Notes under the pieces: generated by a model | Told to the model about the DNA's origin: nothing | Databases searched by the model: none | The model's input: the letters and a program-made list of their open reading frames with translations, nothing else | Part shown: positions 30,515 through 42,039 of the stretch, one piece after another | How positions within the stretch are numbered: position 1 is the first letter of the stretch | Layout: every line of letters begins with the position of its first letter | Assembly (NCBI GenBank): GCA_963575745.1 | Contig: CAUYUJ010017872.1 | Location: forward strand, 62,001-126,000 | Source: Prorocentrum cordatum | Taxonomy: Eukaryota; Sar; Dinophyceae; Prorocentrales; Prorocentraceae | Direction: 5' to 3' | Length of the DNA stretch: 64,000 nucleotides | Position numbers and translations under genes: made by a program

Positions 30515-33500
30515 ATGGCTGAGAAAAGGGCCCGCAGGGTTCTTACGAAGGCGATGGGTCTGCCAGAGGGCGGCGATGCGCCAGTTTCCAGCGGCATGAG
30601 CGTCGCCAGCGGTGTCAGCGCTTTGACATTGGCGGCTCCAGTCGGCAGCAGTCGAACGCATAAGCGAGGTGCTCAGCAGAGGCTGCAGGACGTGGCGATT
30701 CGCCAGGCGAAGGCTGCCCGCCAGGCGCGCACCGTCTGTGGTATCCACGGTTGCAACAAGCGCCTCAACGCTTCCGACAAGAGGAGTGCGGTTATCTTGT
30801 GCGTTGACCACTTCCAGACCTACACCCTTGGCTACATGTACTTGAATGACGAGACCGTGTGCCAGATGACCGAGAGCGACCACGCCTTCAGGTCGTGCTT
30901 CGAGACGGCGCACCAGGAGAGGATGAATAATCAGATCGAGCCCCCCAAGTGCAGCACCGACGTCGATGTTGTCACCTCGCAGCGTGCGACCTGCGAGAGG
31001 CGGGTGGGCTTTTGGACGAGAAGCGACATCTGGGAGAAGCTGGGTTACATGCCTGAGCAGCTCAGCCACAAGTGCCAGAAGCTATGGAACGAGAAAGGTG
31101 AGGAAGTCTTGGGCGTGCTGACGGACGAGACAGAAGGCGCCCCCCGTGTATTCGTCCTCTCGTGTTCGAAGGCCGTCCAGAAGCAGGAGACGAAGTCCTC
31201 GGCCTCCGCCACCATCCACGCCGACCAGCCCGCGAAGGTCTACGAGCACTCGGTAGGTTCCTTGAGGTCCGAATGGGCGCCGAGCGGTGCCCCGATCATC
31301 TCGATGAAGGTCCTCGTCGAGCGGGCCGTCAAGAAGAGGGATGCCGACAAGAGGAAGGGCATTCCCGTCGATGATGATGATGATGGGGTGGCTGGGAGGA
31401 GGGATCCAAGTCGTACCAATGCCTTCCAACCGTGGCCTCATCCCTGTGCACCCCGAGAGTTTCTGTAAGCTAATGGCGGTGGGGGCACGTAGGGCGGCGT
31501 TGGTGCAGTTTGGATCTCGCCTTCAGGTGGGCGGCGCTCTAGGCGATGAAGGTCTTGAGGGCGCGCCTGCGGATGACGATGATCCGAGCGGAGATCCTGC
31601 CGCAGCACTGCCTTCGGCTTCGCTTGCGGCCTCCCCTGCTTCTTCGGTGAGGCCGAGCGTGGGTGCCAAGTCCGATGGCCCCTCTCCCAGCCCTGCAGCA
31701 CGGCGTGGTCGTTTGGCTTGTGCTGGCCTCGGCGCAGCGACTAGCGTGGGCGACGCGGACGGTCTTGCTGCTGAGGTCGCCGAGCTCGCGCAGACAGACC
31801 CCGTCAAGGCAAAGTGGCAGCTCCAGATCGCCAAGGTGAGCCATTCGCAGGCTCTCATGGGAGCGGCCCTTGGCAGACAGCGGAGCACGCTGAAGGGCTA
31901 CGCGGCCGAGGCGGAGTCAATGGGCCGCTCTGAAGGGGCCTCCATGAGGGAGCACGTCGAGCTCAATGCCAAGGCCGAGGCACTCGTGTCGGAGAACGGA
32001 TGGTTCAGCCTGCCGAGGTCCGAGCTCTGTGAGATCTTGCAGAGCCTCAAGGACAAGGGCGTCGACTTCCCCACCAAAGCCAAGAACGATTGCACTGCTA
32101 GGGCGCTCCAGGACTGGTCGCAGAGCACGGATGGTCTTGAGGAGAAGGTCGCCGAGCTCATCGACATCGTCCAGGCTTGGCCCCAGAGCTCCGATTGTGA
32201 GAACACGTTTGATCCATTGAAACCCCGTCTCCGCCACATCGAAGGCTCCCCGAAGGACTTGATGACCACGATGTACGACAATTTGTTGAGGAAGGTTGTC
32301 ATCCCGCTCATCAAGGACGGTGCCAAAGGGTTCGACGCTGTGATGCGCGTGATCAAGACCGTCATCGGCCTGGTCACGGTTGCCTCCGATGACGAGAACC
32401 TCAACTTCGAGCCGTACGAGGACGCCGCGGACGAGATGTGCTCGATGCTCCGCGGCATCGCCATGATCATCCAGCCCGACGTTGCTGAGCAGAGGAGGAT
32501 ATTGGCCACCAATCGTGACTTCGATCGGGTCCAGTCGGTCTCTGCGAACATGGGTGCAGGTGACATCAACATCATAGCAACCTTGAAGCAGAGCAGCCAC
32601 TATAAAGGCATGCTCGCTGAATACATTCGGTGCCGTCCCCACTATGAAGACATCATGCCTCGCTTGCTAGACGTCGAGAAGAAGCTTTCTGTGATCAATG
32701 GTGTCGGCAACTTTCAGGAGATGTTCGGGATCCTGAAGCTTGGGTGGCAGGTGAAGCTGGACGCGGAGGGCAAGGTGCGGGCTGCCCAGATGCAGCATGT
32801 GTCTCACAGCCTCGAGGCGTGCACCTTGGACGTTCTGAAGAAGGTTGCGGACAAGATCGAGGAGCAGGTCTTTGACGAGGCGGACGCCACCGGCCTCAAG
32901 GAGCTGATCGACACGTGCGAGACTGTGAAGTTGGAGTTCCCGTGCGCCCACCAGCTCAAGTCGTGCGTGATCGCATTGGGACAGAAGCAGACTGTCTCTG
33001 GCCACGTGAAGTCGTTCGTGGAGGCCCTGACGTCTTACCAACACGCAGCCACGCGGGAGAACCGTCTGGCGGCAGCGCGCAGCATCATGGGGATGACTAC
33101 CACCTACAAGGACTTCGGCGTGCGTGAAAAGAACTCTGAGCTCGAGGACGCGATCTATGGATATGTGACACAGGCGCTCGCCCACCTTGGCAAGGGCGAG
33201 GACACCCATCTGATAGAAGCCACCTGCAACTTCATGATGACTCAGTGCCAGGTCTGCTCTGGCCTGATCGGGATCATCACGGACCTCTCCACGGAAGGGA
33301 AGAAGAACAAGATGGCTGTGGAGGCCTTGGCCAATTTGCATTGGGAGCTCGCGAGCATCTACAACTACATGGCCTCAGGCAACGACATGCCGAGCCGCGC
33401 GGCCAACGACAACGCCTCCGAGGGCCTGAAGCGCTTCGTGATGGGGAGGGCTGCCATGAGTCAGGTCAGGGGGGGGGCTCCAGGTCGGGTGAGCCCTGGC

Positions 33501-34343
33501 CCAACCAGATCAACGCTGTAGACTCTGACTGTCTTGGAATAGGTGGGTGGGGAGAAGAGGGGCACGCAGTTCAGAGGTGGGTTGAATGAGGAGGGAGAGT
33601 GGTGATAGGTAAGGAGGACAGGTAGGACAAAGGACGAGCGAGGGGAGAGCGATGTTGAGGAGAAGGGCGAGCAAGTTATGGGATGCAGTCGGGGGTCGAG
33701 GAGTGGGGCCCTTCTCAGGGATGTCTTCAGCGTTGCCTGGTTGGGTAAGGGTTTGCGGCCAACTGAAGCCCCCCCCAAAAAGGCAAAGGACACGATTGGC
33801 CTCGAATTCTTCGACCGCTGGGTGGAAGAGCTCTCCACGTTTGCAGCGGAGGCGGGCGACTTGCATTGCAGCTCTGCCCTTGACTCGGCAGCCAAGGCCG
33901 TCGGCAAAGTGGCGCGCAGCATGATCTTCGGCTGCGACGATGGTTTATGGCACGATGGCCTCGAGACGGAATGCGGCCTCGAGGGCTACCTCCAGAGGGC
34001 ATCTGCGTCGCTGTTCGTCAACTGCCGCCCGAGCAGCCTGAAGAGCGAGATTGACCTGGTGGGCTCCAAGGTTTCGGCGGCGAAGGCCGCCATCCAGCTC
34101 CACGGCGACACCGACCTCGCGCGCGCCAGCGCGATGCTTGAGATTGAGGGCGCGCTCGACCGCATGAAGATCACCTACTTCGAAGGAATGGCCCTCGTGA
34201 TGCTGCGGGACAATGCATCGGCGCCGCTGAAGCTCAAGCGGGGCCTTAAGACGTTGTTCGCAGGCCTCCCCGAGCAGCTCGTGGCGCACGTGCCGAAGAC
34301 GCTCCTGGCTGAAGCCCAGGACAAGGCTGGCCTGAAGAAGTGA
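30515..34343 (+). CDS. Gene 2: three-exon protein of about 1,134 aa with a C-C-C-H motif
   Basis: Exons: 30515-31387, 31527-33464 (or from 31509) and 33750-34343. The start is the first ATG after the acceptor at 30404. Residues 75-99 form C-x4-C-x15-C-x2-H (CGIHGC...CVDH), a plausible metal site like short zinc-finger segments that recur in dinoflagellate predicted proteins (recollection, unverified). About residues 195-290 are mixed and end in an acidic D run. Exon 2 opens with an Asp/Ala/Ser/Pro-rich linker and then is almost wholly alpha-helical in character (KWQLQIAKVSHSQ..., LLRKVVIPLIKDG..., TLDVLKKVADKIEEQ...), with no transmembrane segment. Exon 3 continues helical (GLEFFDRWVEELSTF) and ends KAGLKK. 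No named family is recognised. The length, codon bias and clean splicing make it a real gene, probably an intracellular scaffold-like or DNA/RNA-associated protein, but function is unknown. Confidence 0.88.
31388..31526 (+). other. Intron 1 of gene 2 (GT-AG)
   Basis: GATGGG|GTGGCT opens it. Two acceptors keep phase 0: TTCAG|GTGGG at 31526 (AG|G context, preferred) and TGCAG|TTTGG at 31508. Without splicing, exon 1 meets a stop at 31466. The upstream GATGATGAT run encodes the acidic tract. Confidence 0.75.
33465..33749 (+). other. Intron 2 of gene 2 (GT-AG, 285 bp)
   Basis: GAGTCAG|GTCAGG opens and GGGTAAG|GGTTTG closes it, phase 0 to phase 0. The donor GTCAGG equals that of gene 1 intron 1. 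The intron is purine-rich on the + strand. Confidence 0.75.
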
Positions 34344-35457
34344 ACGCCCTGGCGCTGGCTGTCACGCGCCTCCTCCTCCTCTTCCTCTCCGATCTCTCCT
34401 GTCCTCCTCCTCCTCCTCCGCCTCCTCCTCCGCCTCCTCCTCCTCCTCCTGCAGGCGCCCTCTGCCCGAGAGAGCCAGCGCGATGAGGTCGGTCTTCGCG
34501 CGATGAAGATCGCGCGGCACAGCCGCAACCCGCAGCCCCCCCCCCAGGGAAGATAGAGGTGAACCCGACGAGCACCCCCCAACACTGCGAAACATCATCA
34601 AACCATGTTTGTAGTGAATGCTGCGGGTTCGAGATTTTTTGGTGGCACGTACGCGCCTGTTCCGTAGTAGAGGCCACGTAGGTGGCATCATACAAGCCAC
34701 CGCCACTGTCATATCGCCATCCCTGCCACTGTCCTCCTCATCCTCTTCCTCCTCTCCTGTGTCCCGCTTCGTGGTTTTACGTTGCTCGCTGCATGGCCTA
34801 ACTTGTCTAATTGCCAGGTTCGTTCATTCGAGTCCCCATGCGTACACAGAAGGGGGTCGCCAAACCCTTCCCTGGCATGGTTTTGGGCAGGGGCCTGTCC
34901 ACGCCTCTGGCTAAATCGAGGGGAAGAAAACGATAGCGAGGGTGGATGAATGATGGGCGGACGGGGGGAACTAAGAGCCAAGGTACGGGAGGGGATACAA
35001 GGAAACGACTGGAGGGGTGAGGAGAGTAGACAACGCTGAGGGCCAACAAAATATGGGGCGGAAGGGCTGAATATTCACACGGCAGCGCGAGAACGAGGGA
35101 CTGGGCACGGTGGGGGGGGTGCACGCGAGAGGGAAAGGAGCGTTAATAGATGGGCGATACGGAAGAGGAGGAGGACAGGGAGGAGGAGGAAGATAATGAC
35201 AAGGAGGACAGTGCGGAAACGCCGACTGCGCCGTGTCTCCCGCCATGCCGCGACAATCCTTGATCGCTCTGCCTCCACATCAGCCCCCTCTCCTTCCTCC
35301 TCCTTCTCGCCCTATTAGCCTCGAACAAAGTCGGTCCCGATGTTCGGGATCGCGCGCCTTTGCACTATAGCCTAACGGCTCTTGGGTAGCGGGGCCGTTT
35401 ACACATCAACCGAAACAAGCATTTTGGCGACCATTCGAGATACTATTTTTTTTTCGT
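34344..35457. other. 3' flank of gene 2 and intergenic sequence
   Basis: A CTC/CCT tract at 34361-34450 lies just after the stop, probably in the 3' UTR. The rest is mixed sequence with no gene. Minus-strand frames near 34700-35320 are low-complexity Pro/Ser/Leu. Confidence 0.5.
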
Positions 35458-35565
35458 TTGTTTTGGGCGACCATTTGGGCGACCATTTGGGCGATCATTT
35501 TTTTTCGGGCGACCATTTGGGGAACCATCTGGGGAACCATTTGTGAACCATTTCGGCGTTCCCAG
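35458..35565 (+). repeat. Dispersed repeat 'GGGCGACCATTTGG', copy 2 (plus orientation)
   Basis: Reverse complement of the 9296-9455 copy: ACCATTTGGGCG units, a T-run with TTCGGGCG, then ACCATTTGGGGA units. Confidence 0.85.
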
Positions 35566-35730
35566 CCCTGTGCGCCACATGCCCATCACAAGCCGAGAGA
35601 ACGACTGACGTCCTACCCCTCCCTCCCATCCCTCACCATAGCGTAGATCTCCTTATTCGTACAGTCGGATGTCGTAGCAGGCATAGCATTAAATGGCATC
35701 GCATGGTGTTGGAGATCAACGCGTAGCCTG

Positions 35731-36330
35731 ACATAGCATGGCGTGGCGACGCCCCAGATTGAGGGGGCTTCTGCGGCCCAAACAATCAACGAACGGACAC
35801 CGAATGTGTAATCACTTCCGATGGTATGTCGGGTGTCATTTTGTAGATTTTAGGGGGCCTAGTTGGAAGGACCGAAAACCATGCCGTAGCATGGCGCTGG
35901 AAATGATGCCGCCTTCGCTGCAGCGAGAACACGATTCGGAACGAGCGGAAGCGCGGCGGAAATGACGCCAGCGCTGCAGCGAGAGCACGATTCGGAGGAC
36001 GCGTCGCTTGACATAGCATGGCGTGGCGACGCCCCAAAGTGTTGGGGGGGCGTCTGCGACCCCACAAATCAACGAAGCGACACCGAATGCGGAATCACTT
36101 CCGATGGTTTTTGGGGGCTGGCATTTTTCTGATTTTAGGGGCCTCTTGGGAAGGACCGAAAACGATGCCGTGGCATGGCGCTGGAAATAATGACGCCAGC
36201 GCTGCAGCAGGAGCACGATTCGGAAAGCGCGGCGGACATGAGGCCAGCGCCCTAGCGGGAGCACGATTCGGAACGAGCGGCAGCCCGAAAATGAGGCCAG
36301 CGCGTCAGCGGGAGCAACCTTCTGAAAAAG
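35731..36330 (+). repeat. Tandem duplication, about 280-bp unit, two copies
   Basis: ACATAGCATGGCGTGGCGAC begins both copies (35731 and 36011). Shared interior blocks include AATCACTTCCGATGG, GGAAGGACCGAAAAC and GGCATGGCGCTGGAAAT. The second copy ends in further 40-bp sub-repeats around GGGAGCACGATTCGGAA. Confidence 0.9.
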
Positions 36331-37046
36331 CAAGCGACAACCCGTTTCCCAGGAGTTCTGTGTGCAAGTAATCAGTGCACGGAGGGGGGCCGAACATTTC
36401 CCAGACGTCACCAGGGGGAGAGAGGTCGCCCTCAGGGGCGCGAAGAGGTTCGCGCCTCGCGCACGTGCGGCCTGGGCTGGGGAGGCACACTCTCCTCCAG
36501 GGTGGAGGCGCAGGTGCGCGAAGACAGGCGCGCATCGCGGGGCGCGACGCGCGAAGGGAGGCGAGCGGCGCAGAGAAATGGGTTCGTCCGTGCCCGCGTT
36601 CGCGCGCAGGCTCAGGGGGCCGCAGGCGAACCCTGCCCCCTGTCCTCCACGATTTCTAGGGGGTAGGGGGTAGGCTTCGCACGTGGCCCCCTACCCCCCA
36701 CGACTTCTGGGGGGTAGGGCGGGGCTCACTTCGCCCTCTCAGGAAGCGTAGGGGGCCACAGGCGAGCCCCACCCCCTGCCCCCCACGATTTCTGGGGGGC
36801 AGGGCGGGGTCCGCTTCGTTCGGGAGCTCCCGAGCGAAGTGACCCCCCCCCCCCCTCAGGAATCGTGGGGGGATAGGGGGTAGGCTTCGCACGTGGCCCC
36901 CTGAGCTTGCGCGCGTAGGGTCGTGCGTGAGCGCCCTGGTCTCCAAGAGATCGTGCCGCCGTGGCGGCCCGCTGAAGCCACCGCGCAGGATCGCGGGGCC
37001 ACCCTGCGCAAGGCTTGCTGCTTCTCGCTGCTCCGGTGATGAGCAC
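36331..37046. repeat. GC-rich region with repeated C6...G6 palindromes
   Basis: Imperfect palindromes of the type CCCCCCACGATTTCTGGGGG recur about four times at 36640-36875, separated by GGCTTCGCACGTGGCCCCCT repeats (36671 and 36881). No gene. Confidence 0.7.
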
Positions 37047-37173
37047 TTGGCAACGCTCGGACGTGTGCGTTTTTTCCTCGGCGAGGACCATCGAGGAGCA
37101 TCCTTGATCATTTGGCGAACATGCCACGCACGAAACCGAAAAAAAGCAGGGAATGGACGTCCGAGCGATAGCC
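37047..37173. mobile_element. MITE family M1, copy 1 (about 127 bp)
   Basis: Ends TTGGCAACGCTCGGACGT and GACGTCCGAGCGATAGCCA are inverted repeats of about 18 bp with inner arms TTTTTTCCTCGGCGAGG / CGAAACCGAAAAAAAG. Copies 2-4 lie at 42040, 44473 and 54314. No coding capacity, so non-autonomous. Confidence 0.85.
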
Positions 37174-37199
37174 AGAGCATGAGTTACCTATTTCGGGGG

Positions 37200-37400
37200 C
37201 CCCCAAACGGGGTGGTGACCACACCGTGGTTGTGAGTCGATGGGGATTCGGGGTCACCGCACGGTTTTGGGACTCGGGTCGTTCTCCGAGGACGTCTCGG
37301 GCGACTGGGGCATCCGAGGTCCCAAAACCGTGCGTGGACGGACCGTGCGGTGAGGTCTTGGGGGATTTCGAGGTCACCGCACGGTCTGTCACCGCACCGT
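37200..37400. repeat. Inverted repeat around GCACGGTTTTGGGA
   Basis: GCACGGTTTTGGGACTCGG (37259-37277) pairs with CCGAGGTCCCAAAACCGTGC (37314-37333). Further GGTCACCGCACGG copies lie at about 37252, 37370 and 37390. It may be another fold-back element. Confidence 0.6.
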
Positions 37401-37622
37401 TTCGGGACTCCAAACTATTGCAGGTCGGCTTGTGCGCTGTTCCCGGTTTGCCCAGTGGCGTCTTGAGTCGCGATGTGGTATGGTCACCAGGGTTGTCTTG
37501 CGAGGAAAAATGGCAGAAGGCCCGTTGAGGTTCCTCGCTCCGGAACAGGGAATATCACACATGATGCATGGCAGCCAGAAAACCTCATACGTTTTTTTTA
37601 TGGCAACGGTTAGTCACACTGG

Positions 37623-37811
37623 GGCGGCAAAGAGTGGGGTGATGACTAGTGGGGGGGGGATATCATGGCGGGGGCCATGATATTTCCCCAGATTTCGTGG
37701 CACCTCTTCTTGCTTCATTACGTTCCTGGTCCCCCCGCTGGGCCGCGCACATGCCGCCGGTCATGAGTTGCACCCCCCTCTCTTGGACACCCCCCTCTTG
37801 GCCGCTCCCGA
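37623..37811 (+). repeat. Direct repeat R3, copy 1 (about 190 bp)
   Basis: Nearly identical to 42390-42581, including GATATCATGGCG...CCATGATATTTCC (a hairpin), GCTGGGCCGCGCACATGCCG and CTCTTGGCCGCTCCCGAT. Same orientation, 4.8 kb apart. Confidence 0.9.
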
Positions 37812-38109
37812 TAAGCAGAAACAAAAGCGTGCTGCATTCCATGTCAGGATCCCGCCACCCTGTTTGCGCCGTGGCTGGCCGCCGCCCACCGCCGCCGCGC
37901 GCCACTCGGCCGGCCGGAGACAGGACGAGCAGCACGGCTAGCGCTCTGAGGGGGCCCGCGGGGCTCGCCGCGCTCGGGGCGGGCCTCCGCCGCTAGGCGC
38001 ACTTGGCAGCAAGTCGGTGGGAGCCTTGCGTGGCCTCGTAGTTCTGTCTTTCGAGTGCAGCAGCGTCGTGGAGGACGAGCAATGGAGAGGAAACATGCTG
38101 CCAGATAAT

Positions 38110-38215
38110 TTACAGATGTCGAAAACATGTTTCAAGCACGGTTAAGATATGTGTTCCACATGTTTGAAACATGTGTAGAACATGTTCTACACATTTTAAC
38201 CACATCTTTAATTCA
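38110..38215. repeat. Cluster of AT-rich perfect palindromes
   Basis: CACATGTTTGAAACATGTG (38157-38175) and TGTAGAACATGTTCTACA (38174-38191) are adjacent near-perfect palindromes sitting inside a looser stem (GGTTAAGATATGTG... / ...CACATTTTAACC). Confidence 0.8.
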
Positions 38216-38289
38216 ATGATAGGACTGTGAGAGTGTCCATTGTCATGGCATCCACAACAGTAGCGTGAGCTGCGGTCGAAACCGACGGT

Positions 38290-38432
38290 GAGGGTGGGTT
38301 ACGTCCCCCTGGGTACCCTTGCGCCCGTGCCTCTTGTGTCCATCCTTGGCTACTGTCGATTGCCCGCCGCCCTTGAAAAGCTTCCACGCTGGCGTCCGAG
38401 GGGCTTGCGTCCTTATCGCGCATCTTTAGTAT
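38290..38432 (+). repeat. Dispersed repeat R4, copy 1
   Basis: Shares GGGTACCCTTGC, GTCCATCCTT, TCGAAAAGCTTC-like and CTTATCGCGCATC blocks in order with 41567-41706. Same strand; diverged. Confidence 0.75.
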
Positions 38433-39178
38433 CAGTCTTGACTGCGTTTGGCAATCGATGTGAAAGCGCCGATCCAGCACCGATCTGGCGCCGACTTGGC
38501 GCCGACTCGCAAGAGCCAGCAAATCGGCATGGGCGGTTCCCATGAGTTATCACCGAAGGCGCATGAGGAGGAGAAGGAGGTTGTCCACTGCGTTCGGCAG
38601 GAAGGAACAAAAACATGCAGACACAAATAATCGTCGATCCCCAGGAAAAGATGGGAAGCTACGGGAAGTGGGCGGGACGACGAAACTCCAGAATATAGGA
38701 AAGGTTACATTTGGCATCCTGGGATTTGTGTCTATTCATTTGTGTGTCCTGTGCCTCCTTCACTTCGGCACCGGTCGGCCAGAGAGGGCGAGCATCGCGC
38801 GGCTCTAGCGCTTGAGTGGGCTTGCGGGACGCACCACGCTCAGGGCGGGCCTCCCCCCGAGGCCTCCCGCAGAGGGGGCCCAAGCGGAGTGGGTTGGAGG
38901 ATCGCGCCGCGTCGACGGTGCTTTTTTCGGGCCAAGGGACCCTCGCAGCTCGATCTGGCTTGAAAAATTGTGCAGAGAGGTTGTATCTTGGGCTTTGGTC
39001 GTCATGTTTTGCGATGCTCCAGTTTTTTGCAGCGTCGGATCTCAGGGCTGGGCCAGGCTGCCCCCAGCTTTGGGGCCCTCTGGGCCTCGTGGCGGGCTCT
39101 CCGAAGGCCGCGGGGGCCTCCCGTCGGGCCAGGGGCACTTCGGGCGCACCCGAAGAGCGTGTCAGCGGCTCTAGGCGT
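38433..39178. other. Unassigned interval
   Basis: A block rich in GCCGA(C/T)TGGCGCC words at 38465-38515, then ordinary sequence. Open frames run into the GGA tract and are not called. Confidence 0.4.
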
Positions 39179-39179
39179 G

Positions 39180-40275
39180 ATAGGAGGAGGAGGAGGAGGA
39201 GGAGGAGGAGGAGGAGGAGGAGGAGGAGGAGGAGGAGGAGGAGGAGGAGGAGGAGGAGGAGGAGGGAGGAGGAGGAGGAGGAGGAGGAGGAGGAGGAGGA
39301 GGAGGAGGAGGAGGAGGAGGAGGAGGAGGAGGGAGGAGGAGGAGGAGGAGGAGGCGGAGGAGGAGGAGGAGGAGGAGGAGGAGGAGGAGGAGGAGGAGGA
39401 GGAGGAGGAGGAGGAGGAGGAGGAGGAGGAGGAGGAGGAGGAGGAGGAGGAGGAGGAGGAGGGAGGAGGAGGAGGAGGAGGAGGAGGAGGAGGAGGAGAG
39501 GAGAGAGGAGGGAGGAGGAGGAGGAGGAGGAGGAGGAGGAGGAGGAGGAGGAGGAGGAGGAGGAGGAGGAGGAGGATGAGGAGGAGGGAGGAGAGGAGGA
39601 GGAGGAGGAGGAGGAGGAGAGGAGGAGGAGGAGGGGGAGGGAGGGAGGGAGGGAGGCGGGAGGGAGGGAGGGAGGGAGGGAGGAGGGAGGGAGGGAGGGA
39701 GGGAGGGAGGGAGGAGGGAGGGAGGGAGAGGAGGAGGAGGAGGAGGAGGAGAGGAGGAGAGGAAGGAGGAGAGGGAGGAGGGGAGGGGGAGGAGGAGGAG
39801 AGGGAGGAGGGAGGAGGGAGGAGGGAGGAGGGAGGGGGAGGGGGAGGAGGAGGAGGGAGGAGGAGGAGGAGGGAGGAGGGAGGAGGAGGAGGAGGAGGGA
39901 GGAGGGAGGAGGGAGGAGGGAGGGAGGAGGAGGAGGAGGGAGGAGGGAGGGAGGAGGAGGAGGAGGAGGGGAGGAGGAGGAGGAGGGGGAGGCGGAGGAG
40001 GCTCCACACGAGTCAGCGGCTCCAGGCGTGATCCTTCACGATGTTGCAATTCTTGTCGCCACGTCGGATCTCAGGGACGGCCCAGGGACTTCCGAGCCGT
40101 CAGAGAGGGCCTGCCCCCTCTCACTTCCCCCCAGGCGCGCCGCCAAGAGGGGGGTCTGCGGGAGGAGGATGAGGAGGAGGAGGAGGAGGAGGAGGAGGAG
40201 GAGGAAAAGAGGAGGAGGGGGATAGGAGGAGGAGGAGGAGGAGGAGGAGGAGGAGGAGGAGGAGAAAGAGAACTA
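39180..40275. repeat. (GGA)n / (GGGA)n mega-tract, about 1 kb
   Basis: Purine-only + strand from 39180 to about 39990 with GGAGG, GGGA and GAAG variants, a 170-base ordinary break containing TCAGCGGCTC(C/T)AGGCGTGAT (also present just before the tract at 39162), then GGA again to about 40275. The repeat of that flank on both sides suggests segmental duplication. Confidence 0.93.
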
Positions 40276-40470
40276 TCACACCCCTCGTCACTTTTGTCAG
40301 TTTAGCTGTACAAATATGCTCGTGCCCCGACCACAGGTCGCGAGGCAACTTAGTTTGATCATACCCCCCGGTGCCGACTGGCCTTGGAGGGGTGGGGGGG
40401 GCGATGACCACGTCAGGATGACGTGCCAGCCGAGAGAGACAAATAGTTATAGAGAGAGATAGGGAGAGAG
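40276..40470. other. Spacer between purine tracts
   Basis: Ordinary sequence, no gene seen. Confidence 0.4.
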
Positions 40471-40700
40471 TGGAGGAGGAGGAGGAGGAGGAGGAGGAGG
40501 ACGAGGACGAGGACGAGGAGGACGAGGAGGACGAGGAATAGGAACAGCAGGAGGAGGGGGAGGAGGAGGAGGAGGAGGAGGAAGAGGGAGAGGAGAAACA
40601 GGACGAGGTGGGCAGGAGGAGGACGAGCAGGAGGAGGAGGAGGAGGACGAGCAGGAGGAGGAGGACGAGGCAGGCTGACGTGGTGGAGGAGGGAATGCGA
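40471..40700. repeat. (GGA)n imperfect tract
   Basis: GGA/GAC/GCA triplets grading into the CAG tract downstream. Confidence 0.9.
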
Positions 40701-40837
40701 GGAGAAGGACGGAGCAGTGGGAGGAGGATGGAGAAGGCGGGAGGGGACACGAGGCGGAGGAGGTGCGGTAAAGGGGGGGGTGCAGCAGCAGCTCTGTCGG
40801 CAGCAGCGGGAGCGTCGGCGGCAGAGCGAGGGCACCA

Positions 40838-41092
<255 letters not shown>

Positions 41093-41566
41093 GGCGGGCG
41101 GTGCACGCTTGAGACACGGGCAGGGGTCGGGGCGGTGCCAGCCGCGCTGCAGACGCGGAAATATTCCGAGATGCCTTTTCTCAGGGCCAGGCAAGCGGGG
41201 GGAGATCACAGCACGCGGGGGCCGTGTCCGCGCTCTCCTGCTCCAGGGGTGGACCCGATCGGTGTTCCGGCGATTTCGTGGGCCGTCTTCGCTTCGACCT
41301 CGTTCTGCCTTTTTTGTAGCAGCAGCGGGTTGAAGACAGAACGAGGGAGTGCGAACACAACACGAACACGAACACACGCTGCTCAGGTCGAGCCCTGTCC
41401 TGCTCCACCTCGTCCTCCCACGTCTCGTCTTCCTGCTCCTCTTCCCCCGGTGTGGCCCTGGGCCCGCCCCCGACCCCCCCCCCCTCCGGCTCCCTTGACC
41501 AGGCTTGAAGGCCTCTCGATTACCGTGTCGCTCAGCATTTGCCTCATTTGCAGTCAACCCGCATAG

Positions 41567-41706
41567 TGAGGATGGGCAACCTTCCCAAGGGTACCCTTGC
41601 ATCCTTGCCTCCTGGGTCCATCCTTCGCCGCTTTCGTTGGCCGCGCCCCGCTCGAAAAGCTTCGACGCGGCCTTCCAAGGCCCTTGCATCCTTATCGCGC
41701 ATCCTT
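41567..41706 (+). repeat. Dispersed repeat R4, copy 2
   Basis: Counterpart of 38290-38432; begins GTGAGGATGGGCAACC and ends CTTATCGCGCATCCTTACC beside the MITE at 41712. Confidence 0.75.
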
Positions 41707-41711
41707 ACCAT

Positions 41712-41888
41712 ATCACCACCCACCAAACCACCCCAACCCAACCCGAAGGCTTCAATTTGCCCTCCATTTCCGGTTGGGGGGGGTCGGGGAACGTTGAAAA
41801 AACACATGGAACCCGTACCCCCCCCAACCCGAAATTCGGGTCAAATTCGGGTCTTCGGGTTGGGTTGGGGTGGTCTGGTAGGTAGTCA
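41712..41888. mobile_element. MITE, 177 bp, about 37-bp terminal inverted repeats
   Basis: CCAAACCACCCCAACCCAAC-CCGAAG (from about 41722) pairs with the mirror CTTCGGG-TTGGGTTGGGGTGGTCTGG (41853-41880), and similarity extends outward over CACCACCCA / TAGGTAGTCA. No ORF. Confidence 0.8.
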
Positions 41889-42039
41889 CCATACTGGTTG
41901 ACTGTACCTTCCCTCCCCCTGGCGTGATCCATCGGGGGCCTGTCGCCGATCAACCGGCGATGTACTGCCGACCTCAGCTCGGCGTTCCCTCCCCGCCCCC
42001 CCTCCGAGGCGGCAGGCAGGACCCTGGGACCTTAAGCCC

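Noticed and set aside
34795-34850. tRNA-like TTCATTCGAGTCCCC segment
   Set aside because: A T-arm-like string and short flanking complementarity, but no complete cloverleaf could be traced.
38816-40225. ORFs of 290-470 codons in all frames across the GGA tract
   Set aside because: Translation of purine triplet repeats only (Glu, Gly, Arg or Pro, Ser, Leu strings); no unique flanking domain.
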